64,000 bases of DNA, taken from positions 299,988 to 363,987 of the forward strand of contig PLCA01000016.1 in NCBI GenBank assembly GCA_003134685.1, given 5' to 3'. How positions within the stretch are numbered: the first letter of the stretch is position 1; the number at the start of each line of letters is the position of its first letter. Below are positions 53,283 to 63,110 of this stretch, piece by piece. This DNA comes from Gemmatimonadota bacterium (lineage in GTDB: Bacteria; Gemmatimonadota; Gemmatimonadetes; Gemmatimonadales; Gemmatimonadaceae). The notes beneath the pieces are model-generated. The model saw only the letters and a program-made list of their open reading frames with translations, did not search any database and was not told the origin of the DNA. A program made the translations under genes and the position numbers.

Positions 53283-53933
53283 TCAGTACGCGACGCCGAA
53301 CCGCTTGCCTACGTGCTGCGGATGCTCCAGCTCGTCGAGCACCGCGACGGCGTAGTCCTCGAACGTGATGAAACTTCGTCCGGAGTCATCCTTCAGTAGG
53401 TGATCCTGAGTGGTGCGGTACTTTCCCGTCCGCTTGCCGGGCGCGATCTCCGCGGCGGGACTCAGATAGGTCCAGTCCAGCCCCCTGGCCTCGTTGCGCC
53501 AGATGCTGAGAGCTTCGCGTCCCTCGCGCGCCTCCTCACGATACGCCTCGGGAAAGTCCGGCATATCCGCGAGTGCTTTGCCCGGCGCGACCTCGAGACT
53601 GCTCGCTCCGCCGACATAGAGCACGCGCTTCACTTTCGCCGCGCGCAGGCCCTTGATTAGTGCGCGGGAGTTCGCGGCGAGTGATGGAGCGGGGAGACCG
53701 CGCGCGTTGGGACGCGGCGAGATGGCACTCACCACTGCGTCGGCGCCTCGCGCGACTCTGGCAACGTCATCAGCGTTCGTGGCGTCACCCTTCACCAGAC
53801 CTGCGCGCTTGTCCGGCGACTGGACGGCGGATGGATCGCGAACGACGCCGACGACTTCGTGGCCGCGGCGGAGCGCCTCGGCGACAACACGCTGGCCAAC
53901 GTTTCCGGTGGCCCCAAAGACGACGATCTTCAT
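53283..53933 (-). CDS. NAD(P)H-binding SDR family protein
   Basis: The 216-residue protein has Rossmann motif GATGNVG at residues 7-13, 'GLVKGDATNADDVARVARGADAVVSAISP' and 'VKRVLYVGGASSLEV', the pattern of small NAD(P)H-binding (YwnB/NmrA-like) proteins. Probably a reductase or a redox-responsive protein. It is divergent from the Gfo/Idh/MocA gene with a 69-base gap. Confidence 0.88.
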   Translation of the reverse strand: MKIVVFGATGNVGQRVVAEALRRGHEVVGVVRDPSAVQSPDKRAGLVKGDATNADDVARVARGADAVVSAISPRPNARGLPAPSLAANSRALIKGLRAAKVKRVLYVGGASSLEVAPGKALADMPDFPEAYREEAREGREALSIWRNEARGLDWTYLSPAAEIAPGKRTGKYRTTQDHLLKDDSGRSFITFEDYAVAVLDELEHPQHVGKRFGVAY

Positions 53934-54002
53934 GATCCGATTCGGAGAGTAGAGTGTGTGATCGCTTCTGGCAACTCTGCACCTCGCGCGCCATCATCTC
54001 GT

Positions 54003-55082
54003 ATGCGTGAAGACTCTGCAATTCGAGTCGGACTGATCGGCTTCGGTTTCGTATCGAAGACCTTTCACGTGCCGCTTCTCAAGGCGACAGACGGCTACAA
54101 GATCACCGCCGTGTCATCCAGCCATCCGGCGGATGTAAAGGCCGTCCTGGGTGATGCCGAGGTCATGGCCGATCCGAAGGCGCTCGCGACCCATCCCGAT
54201 ATCGACCTCGTCGTAATCGCGAGCCCAAATGAAACGCACGCGCCGCTCGCCGAGCTGGCGATGCGTGCCGGCCACAATGTCGTGGTGGACAAGCCATTTA
54301 CTATTACCGCGCAAGAGGCCAGACATCTCGCGGGCGTCGCGGCGGAGAAGGGCGTTCTCCTCTCGGTGTTCCAGAACAGACGCTGGGACAGCGATTTTCT
54401 CACCGTCCAGGAGGCGATACGCCAGGATCTCCTGGGAAGGATCGTTCTGTTCGAATCCCGCATCGATCGTTATCGCCCGGATGTCCGTGAGCGATGGCGC
54501 GAGATTCCCGGTCCGGGCGCGGGACTCCTCTACGACCTTGGGCCCCACATCATCGATCAGGCGCTCTTGCTGTTCGGAATCCCGGACAGCGTGCAAGCGA
54601 CGCTCGCGAAGCAACGCCGAGGCGCGAGAACCGATGACTTCTTCCAGCTCGTGCTTCGCTACGGCGAAATGGTCGCGACGCTCGGGGCCGGCTTGCTCGT
54701 GTCCGGCGGTAGCCCGCGATTCTCCGTGCATGGCGAGCGGGCGAGCGTGGTGAAACAGAAGCCCGACGTGCAGGAGGATCAGCTCCGCGCTGGCACGTTG
54801 CCGGGCGCCACGGATTGGGGGCTCGATCCCGATGACGCGGTGCTGTACAATGGGGCCACTGGCGATTCGCGCGCGCTCAAGGCGGCACGTGGTGATCAGC
54901 GCGGATACTATGTCGCGTTGCGCGAAGCGTTGCTCGGCCGCGCGCCGAACCCTGTACCGCCCGCGCAAGGCTCGTCGGTAATGGCGATCATCGAAGCTGC
55001 GTTCCGCTCCGAAAAGGATGGACGCCAAGTCGTTCCTGAGTTGACGGCAAAGGAGCGGGCGGCGTGGTCAACTACGTCCTAA
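54003..55082 (+). CDS. Gfo/Idh/MocA family oxidoreductase
   Basis: The 359-residue protein begins 'IRVGLIGFGFVSKTFHVPLLKA' (NAD(P) binding) and has the catalytic-region Lys in 'VVVDKPFT' and His in 'LYDLGPHIIDQALLLFG'. Length and order fit YdgJ-type sugar dehydrogenases. The track frame begins at 53859 on the antisense of the neighbouring gene; ATG 54003 is the real start. It may supply 3-keto sugars for the DUF1080 protein encoded 4.5 kb away, which is inference. Confidence 0.9.
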   Translation: MREDSAIRVGLIGFGFVSKTFHVPLLKATDGYKITAVSSSHPADVKAVLGDAEVMADPKALATHPDIDLVVIASPNETHAPLAELAMRAGHNVVVDKPFTITAQEARHLAGVAAEKGVLLSVFQNRRWDSDFLTVQEAIRQDLLGRIVLFESRIDRYRPDVRERWREIPGPGAGLLYDLGPHIIDQALLLFGIPDSVQATLAKQRRGARTDDFFQLVLRYGEMVATLGAGLLVSGGSPRFSVHGERASVVKQKPDVQEDQLRAGTLPGATDWGLDPDDAVLYNGATGDSRALKAARGDQRGYYVALREALLGRAPNPVPPAQGSSVMAIIEAAFRSEKDGRQVVPELTAKERAAWSTTS

Positions 55083-55100
55083 CGAATCGATCGGGCAGGA

Positions 55101-57548
55101 TCACGGTGGGCCGCTGTCGCCCGTGTCGATCCCTTCGCTCTCCTTTTCCTTCTTCGACTTGCCAAAAATCCAGTTGACACTGAATAGCATTCCGCGCATG
55201 AGTCGCCTGCGGTCTGAGACCTGATAGAAGGCCGGATCGATCGTCGTAGATCTCTCGAGAGAAGTGTTGAACGGGTCGATGACGCGAAGCGTCAGGCTCA
55301 GCTGGTCGTTCATCAGCTTCTGCCGCACAGCAGCACTGATACGCGTACGAGCAGCGTTCCGTCCCTGCTCCACGATCATCGGCGCCTGATAGGAGAGCAG
55401 CGTCTGCACATCGACCGTGCTCGAGACGCGGAACGTCGCGTTGGTCCGCGTCGTCCAGCCGTAGGTTCTGGCGGAAAAGCCCGGCGACAGATTGGCGGCG
55501 TCACTGACCTGCCTGAATCCACTGCCACCCACGAATCCACTCACTCTTCCGCCACTCATCGCGACAGTGACGTCGGTCCCGTAGGCGTCGGTTGAAGCGA
55601 CGTTCGCGAATGTCCTCGTCGATACGCCCGCGGTGTCGATTGTGCGAATCGTCCGGATGGCGTCGAGCGTGTGGCGGTAAAACGGCGTGACCTGTACGGT
55701 CATTCGATCGGTCGAGCGCTGAATTCCAAACTCCAGCGCGCGAATGTACTCCGGCTTCAGGTACGGATTGCCGCGAGAGATGTTGAGTGGATCGAGAAGG
55801 TGCGGCGTCGGGTCGAGCAGATCGGTGTCGTCGGGCCGTCTGATGCGCGTCGAATAGCTCAGCTTGATCTGATGCTCGTCGTCTATATGGTAGGCGATGA
55901 GCCCGCTCGGGAAAAAGCTGCTGTACTGGTTGTCGTACTGCGTGCCACTGTTCTGCAGATGAAACTGCGTCGACGCGTGCTCGACACGGACTCCGCCCTG
56001 GAACTGGAACTTGTCGCGGTCCGCGCCGAGCATTCCGTACGCGGCGTTGACCAGCTGGCGATAGGTGAAATCACTAATGCGTGTCGGGTCCGGCACGTAC
56101 GCGCTTTGCGCCGAGTCGAAGACGTTGGTATCGAGAGTCGTATGAAAGCGCTGCAGCGATCCCTTGTATCCGGTCTCCAGGCGCAGATCGTCCGCGAGCG
56201 GCCGCACGTAATCCGCCTTTACTGAGTATTCGCGCGGGTGCGCCCATGGAGTCTGGTTCTCGAGAGCAGATGTGTCCGCGGGTGTCCCGTCGAGGGCCAA
56301 ATCACGCGCGATTGTGCTCGTTGGCCCACCTTCGCCGTCGCGGGTGACGCGAAGCTCGCTCGACAGCTTGTGTCCCTTATCCGCGAAATTGTGCTTGTAC
56401 GCGAGCGCCGACTCGAAGCTGAACTCATGATTGGTGCCGCGCGTGAATCGATCGCTGACCCCGGTGAGATCGCGCGTCGCACTCAGATCATTGTACAAGA
56501 CGTTGTACGTCTCGAGCTCGATGCGTGTGCTGTACACAGTCTCGAGGGAGAGTGCGTCGCTCGCGCCCGGTGCGTAGTCGAGGCTGCCGGTCAAGGTGTG
56601 AACCAGCGGAATCTGGGTGCGCGTCGCTGCTTCCTCGAGCAGGGTCATCGGATCCTGATACAGATTCTCGCGAAAGAGCGCCTCCTTTCTCGGACGGCTG
56701 TCACGCAGGAATCCGTAGCTGCCGTAGAAGGACAGCGGCCCGCGCTCGTAACCGACGTTGCCGCCGACATCGACGTGTCCCGTGGTGCCACCGCCGATGG
56801 TGAGCGCGCCGCTCTTGCCGGCCTCGGGCTTCTCTTTGAGGACGATGTTGATGATTCCCGCGACTCCCTCGGGGTCATCGCGCGCCGATGGATTGGTCAC
56901 GATCTCGACTTTGTCGACGATGTCAGCGGGTAGCTGGGAGAGGAAATTGCCAAGCTGCGCCGGCTTCAACGGACTCGGACGGCCGTTGATCTGGACGATT
57001 ACGCCGGTGTTGCCGCGCATGCTCACGATGTTGTCGATGTCGACATCGACAGAGGGAACGTTGCGCAGCACGTCGAGCGCGGTGCCGCCGCGCGTCGTCG
57101 GCATGTCGTGGACGATGTACGTGTTGCGATCGGGGGCGAGCAGAACCTCCTGCTTCTGGCCGGTTACCTGGAGCGACTGCAGCTGGACAGGCGCCGCATT
57201 GAGCGACACTGTGCCGACGTCGATGCTCGACGACGATGGACCAACTTCGATCGGCGGCAGCGGTCGTGGTGTGTATCCAAGGCGCCGAATGCGGACGCTA
57301 TAGTGCCCCGGCTGGAGACCTTCGACACGGAAGGATCCGTCGGCGCCGGTTACGGCGTGCGCCGCCGAAGCCGCAGCTCCAGCGACCTTAACGTCCACGG
57401 TCGCGGCGCTGATCGGTGTGTTGGTGGCGGAGTCGATCACGTGGCCGGTGATCACGCCGATGGTGGGAGTGGCCTGGGCCCCGGCCTGCGTGTGGATCGC
57501 GAGAATGGTCACTGCGGCAATCGCGATGGCGCGTTCCAGCAGCGTCAA
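55101..57548 (-). CDS. TonB-dependent outer-membrane receptor
   Basis: The 815-residue protein has a signal peptide, a carboxypeptidase-regulatory-like domain ('GVITGHVIDSATNTPISAATVDVKV'), a plug domain ('TALDVLRNVPSVDVDIDNIVSMRGN', 'IVTNPSARDDPEGVAGIINIVLKE') and an OMP_b-brl barrel ending in 'FSVNWIFGKSK'. It takes up ligands across the outer membrane with TonB energy. The track start at 57785 is too early; TTG 57548 follows AAGGAA and directly begins the signal peptide. Absence of a terminal aromatic residue is noted: the protein runs on with a polar tail. Confidence 0.9.
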   Translation of the reverse strand: MTLLERAIAIAAVTILAIHTQAGAQATPTIGVITGHVIDSATNTPISAATVDVKVAGAAASAAHAVTGADGSFRVEGLQPGHYSVRIRRLGYTPRPLPPIEVGPSSSSIDVGTVSLNAAPVQLQSLQVTGQKQEVLLAPDRNTYIVHDMPTTRGGTALDVLRNVPSVDVDIDNIVSMRGNTGVIVQINGRPSPLKPAQLGNFLSQLPADIVDKVEIVTNPSARDDPEGVAGIINIVLKEKPEAGKSGALTIGGGTTGHVDVGGNVGYERGPLSFYGSYGFLRDSRPRKEALFRENLYQDPMTLLEEAATRTQIPLVHTLTGSLDYAPGASDALSLETVYSTRIELETYNVLYNDLSATRDLTGVSDRFTRGTNHEFSFESALAYKHNFADKGHKLSSELRVTRDGEGGPTSTIARDLALDGTPADTSALENQTPWAHPREYSVKADYVRPLADDLRLETGYKGSLQRFHTTLDTNVFDSAQSAYVPDPTRISDFTYRQLVNAAYGMLGADRDKFQFQGGVRVEHASTQFHLQNSGTQYDNQYSSFFPSGLIAYHIDDEHQIKLSYSTRIRRPDDTDLLDPTPHLLDPLNISRGNPYLKPEYIRALEFGIQRSTDRMTVQVTPFYRHTLDAIRTIRTIDTAGVSTRTFANVASTDAYGTDVTVAMSGGRVSGFVGGSGFRQVSDAANLSPGFSARTYGWTTRTNATFRVSSTVDVQTLLSYQAPMIVEQGRNAARTRISAAVRQKLMNDQLSLTLRVIDPFNTSLERSTTIDPAFYQVSDRRRLMRGMLFSVNWIFGKSKKEKESEGIDTGDSGPP

Positions 57549-57720
57549 GAAAGTTCCTTGTATTGAATCAACATCATACGAACCTAATCGTCGCCGCTGT
57601 CCCTTAGATGACACGGGGGAGAGGGATAGCCCTGAAGACTCGGCTATCAATTGTTCGGAACTCTCGATGGCTTTCCGCCAGGGTACCGACAGTTTTACCT
57701 GCGCAAGCGAGTGAGCCCGC

Positions 57721-58524
57721 CTACGGCTTGAAGATTCCGGGATCGTGCAGCGTCCCGTTCCACGGACGCATCCACACGGTGCCATTCCACGCGTGCGCCA
57801 GATACTTATTGACCGCGTCCATCTCCGCGGGCGCGTACTGCGTGCGATGACACGCGAACTCCTCGCGTCCAGCAGTGAGATCCCGCTCCTCGAACGGCAC
57901 GCGCACGGTGAGTAGCGCCTCCGCGACGCCGTTCACGGTGGGATCGGCTGGTGGCGCGGTGCGCAGACGCTCGGTTGGAAGTGACGCGTACAACAAGTCG
58001 ATATTCGCGTAGCGCGCGTCGCTCTGCACGATCTGGGTCGTGACATCGCCGACGAGTCGGTGGTCGGGATGCCCGGTGCCGCCCTCCGGACCGAAGGTGA
58101 TGATCACCGCGGGCTTGAGGGAATCGATGATAGCCGCGAGCCCCGACCGCAGCTTGCCCAGCACTTCGAACGATGCGAGGCCGCCGTCCGGAAGACCGAG
58201 GAAGTGGAGCTTTCTGACGCCGAGCCGGTTGGCGGCGCAGGTCGCCTCCTTTGTGCGGGCGGCGGCCAGCTCCGGTCCGGCCGGGATGTGGGCGAAATCA
58301 CGAACGCCTTTGGAGCCGTCGGTAGCGATCACGAGATGCGTCTCGCGTCCCTCTCTCGCGAGCTTCGACAGGAGTGGACCGATGACGCGCTCGTCGTCGG
58401 GGTGAGCGAAGACGGCGAGGATGGGGGCTCTGTTCTGAGATTGCGCCGAGAGTGGCGCGAGCGTGGCCAGCGCCACCGCGACGAAAGTACCCAGGGTTTT
58501 GTGGATTCCAATGGATTTGCGCAT
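57721..58524 (-). CDS. Secreted PIG-L family deacetylase
   Basis: After a signal peptide, 'ILAVFAHPDDERVIGPLLSKLA' carries the PIG-L zinc motif (A-H-P-D-D-E) and 'GHPDHRLVGDV' the later His residues. The family removes acetyl groups from N-acetylglucosamine-type sugars. ATG 58524 is preferred over the track start 58581. A second PIG-L gene lies at the right edge of the window. Confidence 0.9.
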   Translation of the reverse strand: MRKSIGIHKTLGTFVAVALATLAPLSAQSQNRAPILAVFAHPDDERVIGPLLSKLAREGRETHLVIATDGSKGVRDFAHIPAGPELAAARTKEATCAANRLGVRKLHFLGLPDGGLASFEVLGKLRSGLAAIIDSLKPAVIITFGPEGGTGHPDHRLVGDVTTQIVQSDARYANIDLLYASLPTERLRTAPPADPTVNGVAEALLTVRVPFEERDLTAGREEFACHRTQYAPAEMDAVNKYLAHAWNGTVWMRPWNGTLHDPGIFKP

Positions 58525-58579
58525 ACCATATAGATTGGAGCCTGGACGGCTTAGGCGCGAGGCCACACCTTGTTTGCTC

Positions 58580-59467
58580 ATGGCCGACCATTCAGTGAAC
58601 GGACTGGAGAAGAAGCGCCCTTCTTGGCGTCAGCCCGAGTGGGTGATTACACTGCTTCTCGTGGCTCTTTCCGCCGCTGTCGCCGGTGGCCAGACTCATA
58701 CGCTCGTTTCCGTCGGTGACCATCGTCTCGATGTCGTGCGCGCTGGCGAGGGTGGCCCGGCTGTGGTATTCGAAACGGGCCTCGCCGATTCGCTGGACGT
58801 CTGGCTCCCAATGTTGCGCACAATATCGGAGTACACGACCGTAATTGCATACTCGCGTGCGGGATTTGGTCGGTCCGATGAGAGATCTCCCGATCACTCG
58901 GTGCCTCACGCGGCTGCAGACCTCAACGAGCTCCTCCATCGCCTTCCCATCAAGCCGCCATATATCCTCGTCGCGCGGTCCTATGGAAGTCTGATTTCGC
59001 GTCTATACACGTCGCTGTATCCGAGCGAGGTGGCCGGCATCGTTCTCGTCGATGGGACGCACGAGCAGCAGGTACAGCAATTCGGAACCGTCGACAGCGC
59101 GTATCCGCGCGAGTTTCGGATATTCTATGATTCAGTACTTGCTCGTCTCCCACCTGGAGCCGAGGCAGCCGAGATCCTGGAGACGGTCAGAATACAAGCG
59201 AGAGGTGCAGTGCCCGGCCTCCAGCCATTGCCTGACATCCCAATCGCCGTTCTAACCAGCATGCGATCCGACGAGTCGTCGCAGTATGTGAATGGGACTG
59301 CCCGAGGGCATGAGGTCTGGCGCGCGCTGCACGATGAATGGTTCCGGCGCTCGCGCAATGGCATTCACATCGAGACCACGCGGAGCGGGCACGGAATCCA
59401 GGACGACGAGCCGGCACTCGTCGCCATGGCAATTCGCTTCGTGCTCGACCGTGTGCGTGCTCAGTAG
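58580..59467 (+). CDS. Membrane-anchored alpha/beta hydrolase
   Basis: One N-terminal helix ('WVITLLLVALSAAVAGG') is followed by an alpha/beta hydrolase fold. The nucleophile elbow reads 'VARSYGSL' (A-R-S-Y-G, first Gly replaced by Ala) and the His is in 'RSGHGIQDDEP'. The substrate is unknown. The track frame begins at 58463 within the divergent PIG-L gene; ATG 58580 is chosen. It is followed by 125 bases with no gene. Confidence 0.85.
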   Translation: MADHSVNGLEKKRPSWRQPEWVITLLLVALSAAVAGGQTHTLVSVGDHRLDVVRAGEGGPAVVFETGLADSLDVWLPMLRTISEYTTVIAYSRAGFGRSDERSPDHSVPHAAADLNELLHRLPIKPPYILVARSYGSLISRLYTSLYPSEVAGIVLVDGTHEQQVQQFGTVDSAYPREFRIFYDSVLARLPPGAEAAEILETVRIQARGAVPGLQPLPDIPIAVLTSMRSDESSQYVNGTARGHEVWRALHDEWFRRSRNGIHIETTRSGHGIQDDEPALVAMAIRFVLDRVRAQ

Positions 59468-59592
59468 ACAAGTTGTATTCAAGCAGGGGATCGGGTACGA
59501 CCCCGCTAGGTTGATCGAATCGGTGAGGGGGAAGGTCGGTCTCTTCTAGCATATCCGTACGCAGCTCACATGACTGAAACGCAGGAGGGATC

Positions 59593-60300
59593 GTGAAGTC
59601 ATTCTTTATCGCCGCGGTTTGCATGGCCACAGCTTTCGACTCGACGCCTCGTTGCGCGTCGCAGCACGAGCCTCAAAGCCTCTTCAACGGTAGAGACCTC
59701 TCCGGCTGGCACGTCGATGTTCCCGCAGCGGACTCCAACGTGCGCGTCCGCAATCCGTTCCTCGTGCGCAACGGGATGCTCGTGACCCTGGGGGAGCCGC
59801 GCGGGCATCTCATCACCGATTCCAGCTACCGTGATTACCGGCTGGAGGTTGAATACCGGTTCCCCGCGGCACCCGGGAACGCCGGTGTTCTGGTGCACGC
59901 GTCGACCCCGCGCGCTCTCTACGGAATGTTTCCGCGTTCCATCGAGGTGCAGATGGAGCACGGCAACGCCGGCGATTTCTGGTGCATCCTGGAAGACATC
60001 CGCGTTCCCGACATGGAGCGTCGGCGCGGGCCGCCGGCGGAGTGGGGGACGACGGAGGGCAAGGCGCGACGCATCCTCAACCTGACGGACAACTCAGAGA
60101 AGCCACTCGGCGAATGGAACACCATGGTGATCGAGGCTGTTGGGCGCTCGATAAGAGTCTGGGTGAACGGAGATCTGGTCAATGACGGTTCGGACGCGAC
60201 CGCAGATCACGGCCGAATCGCTCTGCAATCGGAAGGAGCCGAGGTCGAGTTCAGGAAGCTCTTGCTGTCTCCGGTAAGCAGGCTGCACATCACACGTTGA
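59593..60300 (+). CDS. DUF1080 (3-keto-disaccharide hydrolase-like) secreted protein
   Basis: The 235-residue protein has a signal peptide and the DUF1080 pattern: 'SLFNGRDLSGWHV', 'SYRDYRLEVEYRFP', 'GNAGVLVHAS', 'PRSIEVQMEHGNAGDF' and 'VWVNGDLVN'. DUF1080 proteins include 3-keto-disaccharide hydrolases with a concanavalin-like fold. GTG 59593 has GGAGG four bases upstream. The stop overlaps the HAD gene start as TTGA. Confidence 0.88.
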   Translation: MKSFFIAAVCMATAFDSTPRCASQHEPQSLFNGRDLSGWHVDVPAADSNVRVRNPFLVRNGMLVTLGEPRGHLITDSSYRDYRLEVEYRFPAAPGNAGVLVHASTPRALYGMFPRSIEVQMEHGNAGDFWCILEDIRVPDMERRRGPPAEWGTTEGKARRILNLTDNSEKPLGEWNTMVIEAVGRSIRVWVNGDLVNDGSDATADHGRIALQSEGAEVEFRKLLLSPVSRLHITR

Positions 60301-60953
60301 TTCGCTGCCGCGCCATCCTGTTTGACCTCGACGGTGTGCTGGTCGATTCCGCGGAACGCGTGGAGAAAACGTGGCGCGACTGGGCGACGCGTCATCGACT
60401 GGATCCGGAGCACGTGATCGCGATGGCGCACGGGCGGCGCACGATCGAAACGGTGCGCCTGGTCGCACCGGAACTCAGCACCGACGCGGAGCTCGCCGTC
60501 CTGGAGACGAGCGAAGCGACGAACCCGGAGGGCGTCTACGAGATCGCCGGAGCCCGCGAGCTTCTTCAACTGCTGCCCGAGGGCCGGTGGGGTGTTGTCA
60601 CGTCCGGTATTCGCGCGGTCGCGGAATTCAGGCTCCGCTACACCGGGCTGCCATCGCCAGCCGTGATGATTTGCGCCGATGAGATCACGCGTGGCAAACC
60701 AGATCCGGAAGGTTATCTGACAGCGGCGGCACGCCTGGGTTTTTCCGCGGCGGACTGCATCGTGATCGAGGATGCGCCGGCCGGCATCGAGTCGGCGCAA
60801 GCGGCGGGCATGCGAACGATTGCAATCGCGACGACGTTTCCGACCGAGCGGTTGAGCGCTGCAGATGCGATTGTCGCGCGTCTGGCCGATTTGAGCGTGG
60901 AACTGGCCGGGGAAGAGATTCAAATCAACCTTACCGCGCCGCCCACCGCGTGA
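60297..60953 (+). CDS. HAD-superfamily sugar phosphatase
   Basis: The 218-residue protein shows all four HAD motifs: 'LFDLDGVLVDS' (nucleophile Asp10), 'VVTSGIR', Lys in 'ITRGKPDPEGY' and 'CIVIEDAPAGIESAQAAG'. It resembles the GPP/DOG1/YfbT group, which removes phosphate from small sugars. The TTG start overlaps the DUF1080 stop, so translation is coupled; the product may act on sugars released by its exported neighbours. Confidence 0.9.
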   Translation: MIRCRAILFDLDGVLVDSAERVEKTWRDWATRHRLDPEHVIAMAHGRRTIETVRLVAPELSTDAELAVLETSEATNPEGVYEIAGARELLQLLPEGRWGVVTSGIRAVAEFRLRYTGLPSPAVMICADEITRGKPDPEGYLTAAARLGFSAADCIVIEDAPAGIESAQAAGMRTIAIATTFPTERLSAADAIVARLADLSVELAGEEIQINLTAPPTA

Positions 60954-61043
60954 AGAAGACCGTCCTCGTCTTCGGACTCGCGCCTGCTGCGCGGGGGCAT
61001 TCTATTTTGAGTAGCTCGCAACTCAACTCGGACGTTAGGTAGC

Positions 61044-63056
61044 GTGATGCTGATACCGAAGATCGTAGTCATCCCCGGCGCCTTGATTCTGTTCATGACG
61101 CCACTGTTGGCCGGCGCCCAGGACACCAACGCCAACCAACAGAAGCAACCCGTCGTCGTATCCCACTCGTCCAAAATCATCGAGCAGCAGGGCCTGCGCT
61201 TCAGAGATCTGAACAGGAACGGCGTCCTCGATCCGTACGAAGACTGGCGCCGAACTCCTTCTGCCCGCGCAAAGGATCTGGTTGGGCGGATGACGCTCGA
61301 GGAAAAAGCCGGCATGATGATGCACGGCACCGCGCGCAGCGCCGGCCTCGCGGGAGGCGCCGGAGTCGGAACCGGCTACGATACCGTCGCAACCGGCAAA
61401 ATGATTCGCGACGTCGGCGTCAACAGCTTCATCACCCGACTCGGCGGCGACCCGCGCATGCTGGCGGCCGAGGACAACAAGCTGCAGGAGATTGCGGAGG
61501 GTACGCGGCTCGGGATCCCGCTCACGATCAGCTCCGATCCCCGAAATCACTTCCAGTACGTCCTCGGCGCGAGCACCCAGTCGGGCCGGTTCTCGCAGTG
61601 GCCGGAGACACTCGGACTCGCCGCGATACGAGACGCCAGCCTGGTAAGGAGATTCACCGACATCGCGCGGCAGGAATATCGCGCCGTCGGCATTCAGGAA
61701 ACGCTCTCGCCGCAGGCGGATCTCGCAACCGAGCCGCGCTGGAGCAGAATCAATGGGACGTTCGGCGAAGATCCCGACCTCGCACGCAGACTCGTGCAGG
61801 CGTACGTCGAGGGATTTCAACACGGGGCAAGCGGAGTCGATTCGGCCGGCGTGGTTGCGGTCGTCAAGCATTGGGTCGGATACGGGGCGCAGAAGAACGG
61901 GCTCGACAGCCACTCGAGCTACGGCAAGTTCGCGAATTTCTCCGGTGGCAATCTCGACCTGCACATCGAGCCGTTCCTGGGCGCCTTCGCCGCGCACGTC
62001 GCGGGTGTGATGCCGACGTACTCGATTCTCGAGGGAGCGAAGGTGAATGGACGGCCGCTCGAGCAGGTCGGTGCCGGCTTCAATCGCCAACTGCTCACCG
62101 ATCTGCTTCGCAAGCGCTACGGATTTGACGGAGTGATACTCACGGATTGGGCGATTACGAACGATTGCTCCGAGCTTTGCCGCAACGGATTTCCGCCCGG
62201 TGAGCGTCCCTCGTTCGGGGCGGTGGCAATGCCGTGGGGCGTCGAGGATCTGCCCAAGGTCGATCGCTTCGCCAAAGCGGTGAACGCAGGCGTAGATCAG
62301 TTCGGGGGCACCGAAGAGGCGCAGTTCCTCGTTGAGGGTGTGCGCTCGGGAAAGATCACTGAGAGTCGTCTCAATGAGTCGGTCTACAGGATCGCGCTGC
62401 TGAAAATCAAGCTGGGATTGTTCGAGAATCCGTATGTCGACACCGCGGCAGCCGGACGCATCGTCGGGAGTCCGCAGTTCCAGGCGGAGGCAAACGTAGC
62501 TCAGCGCCGCTCGCTGGTGCTGCTGGAAAACAGGAACGACATTCTTCCTCTCGTCGCGCGCGGCAAGCGCGTCTTTTTGCACGGCGTCGATTCCGCGACA
62601 GCGACGCGCTATGGCTTCAACGTCGTTTCCGATCTGTCCCAGGCGGAGATTGCCATCGTCCGAGCCAAGGCACCCTTCCAGACGCTCCATCCCAATTACG
62701 TATTTGGTGCGATGCAGCACGAGGGCAGCCTCGACTTCCAGAATGGTGACAAGGAGTTCGAGGAGATCAAACGCATCACCGCGGCAGTGCCCACGATCGT
62801 GACCGTGTATCTCGATCGACCGGCCATTCTGACATCACTGAAGGATCGAGCGGGCGCTCTCATTGCGAACTTCGGCGTCAGTGATGCCGCGCTGCTCGAT
62901 GTATTGACTGGAGTCGCGCAGCCGGAAGGGAAGCTGCCATTCGAGCTGCCATCGTCGATGCAGGAGGTGGAAGCGCAGCGGTCGTATCTGCCGCACGATA
63001 TGGCGCATCCATTGTACCGCATCGGCTTCGGACGCCACTACCCAGCGAAGAGATGA
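61044..63056 (+). CDS. Secreted GH3 family beta-glucosidase
   Basis: The 670-residue protein has a signal peptide, a calcium-loop-like stretch 'RDLNRNGVLDPYEDW', the GH3 N domain ('LVGRMTLEEKAGMMM', 'VVKHWVGYGAQ', nucleophile in 'GVILTDWAI') and a GH3 C domain that ends with 'HPLYRIGFGRHY'. The C domain is shortened and there is no fibronectin-like module, unlike the BglX-like protein in the same window. It should release glucose or related sugars outside the cytoplasm. Confidence 0.9.
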   Translation: MMLIPKIVVIPGALILFMTPLLAGAQDTNANQQKQPVVVSHSSKIIEQQGLRFRDLNRNGVLDPYEDWRRTPSARAKDLVGRMTLEEKAGMMMHGTARSAGLAGGAGVGTGYDTVATGKMIRDVGVNSFITRLGGDPRMLAAEDNKLQEIAEGTRLGIPLTISSDPRNHFQYVLGASTQSGRFSQWPETLGLAAIRDASLVRRFTDIARQEYRAVGIQETLSPQADLATEPRWSRINGTFGEDPDLARRLVQAYVEGFQHGASGVDSAGVVAVVKHWVGYGAQKNGLDSHSSYGKFANFSGGNLDLHIEPFLGAFAAHVAGVMPTYSILEGAKVNGRPLEQVGAGFNRQLLTDLLRKRYGFDGVILTDWAITNDCSELCRNGFPPGERPSFGAVAMPWGVEDLPKVDRFAKAVNAGVDQFGGTEEAQFLVEGVRSGKITESRLNESVYRIALLKIKLGLFENPYVDTAAAGRIVGSPQFQAEANVAQRRSLVLLENRNDILPLVARGKRVFLHGVDSATATRYGFNVVSDLSQAEIAIVRAKAPFQTLHPNYVFGAMQHEGSLDFQNGDKEFEEIKRITAAVPTIVTVYLDRPAILTSLKDRAGALIANFGVSDAALLDVLTGVAQPEGKLPFELPSSMQEVEAQRSYLPHDMAHPLYRIGFGRHYPAKR

Positions 63057-63110
63057 CCGTGCCACGCGCCGCGTGCGCGAGCGGCGCGATGCCTTAGTCG
63101 GAGGAGACTT

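Noticed and set aside
61035-62720. 561-residue minus-strand ORF
   Set aside because: Antisense shadow of the GH3 gene; composition is Arg/Leu-rich without domain content, and the GH3 frame is unmistakable.
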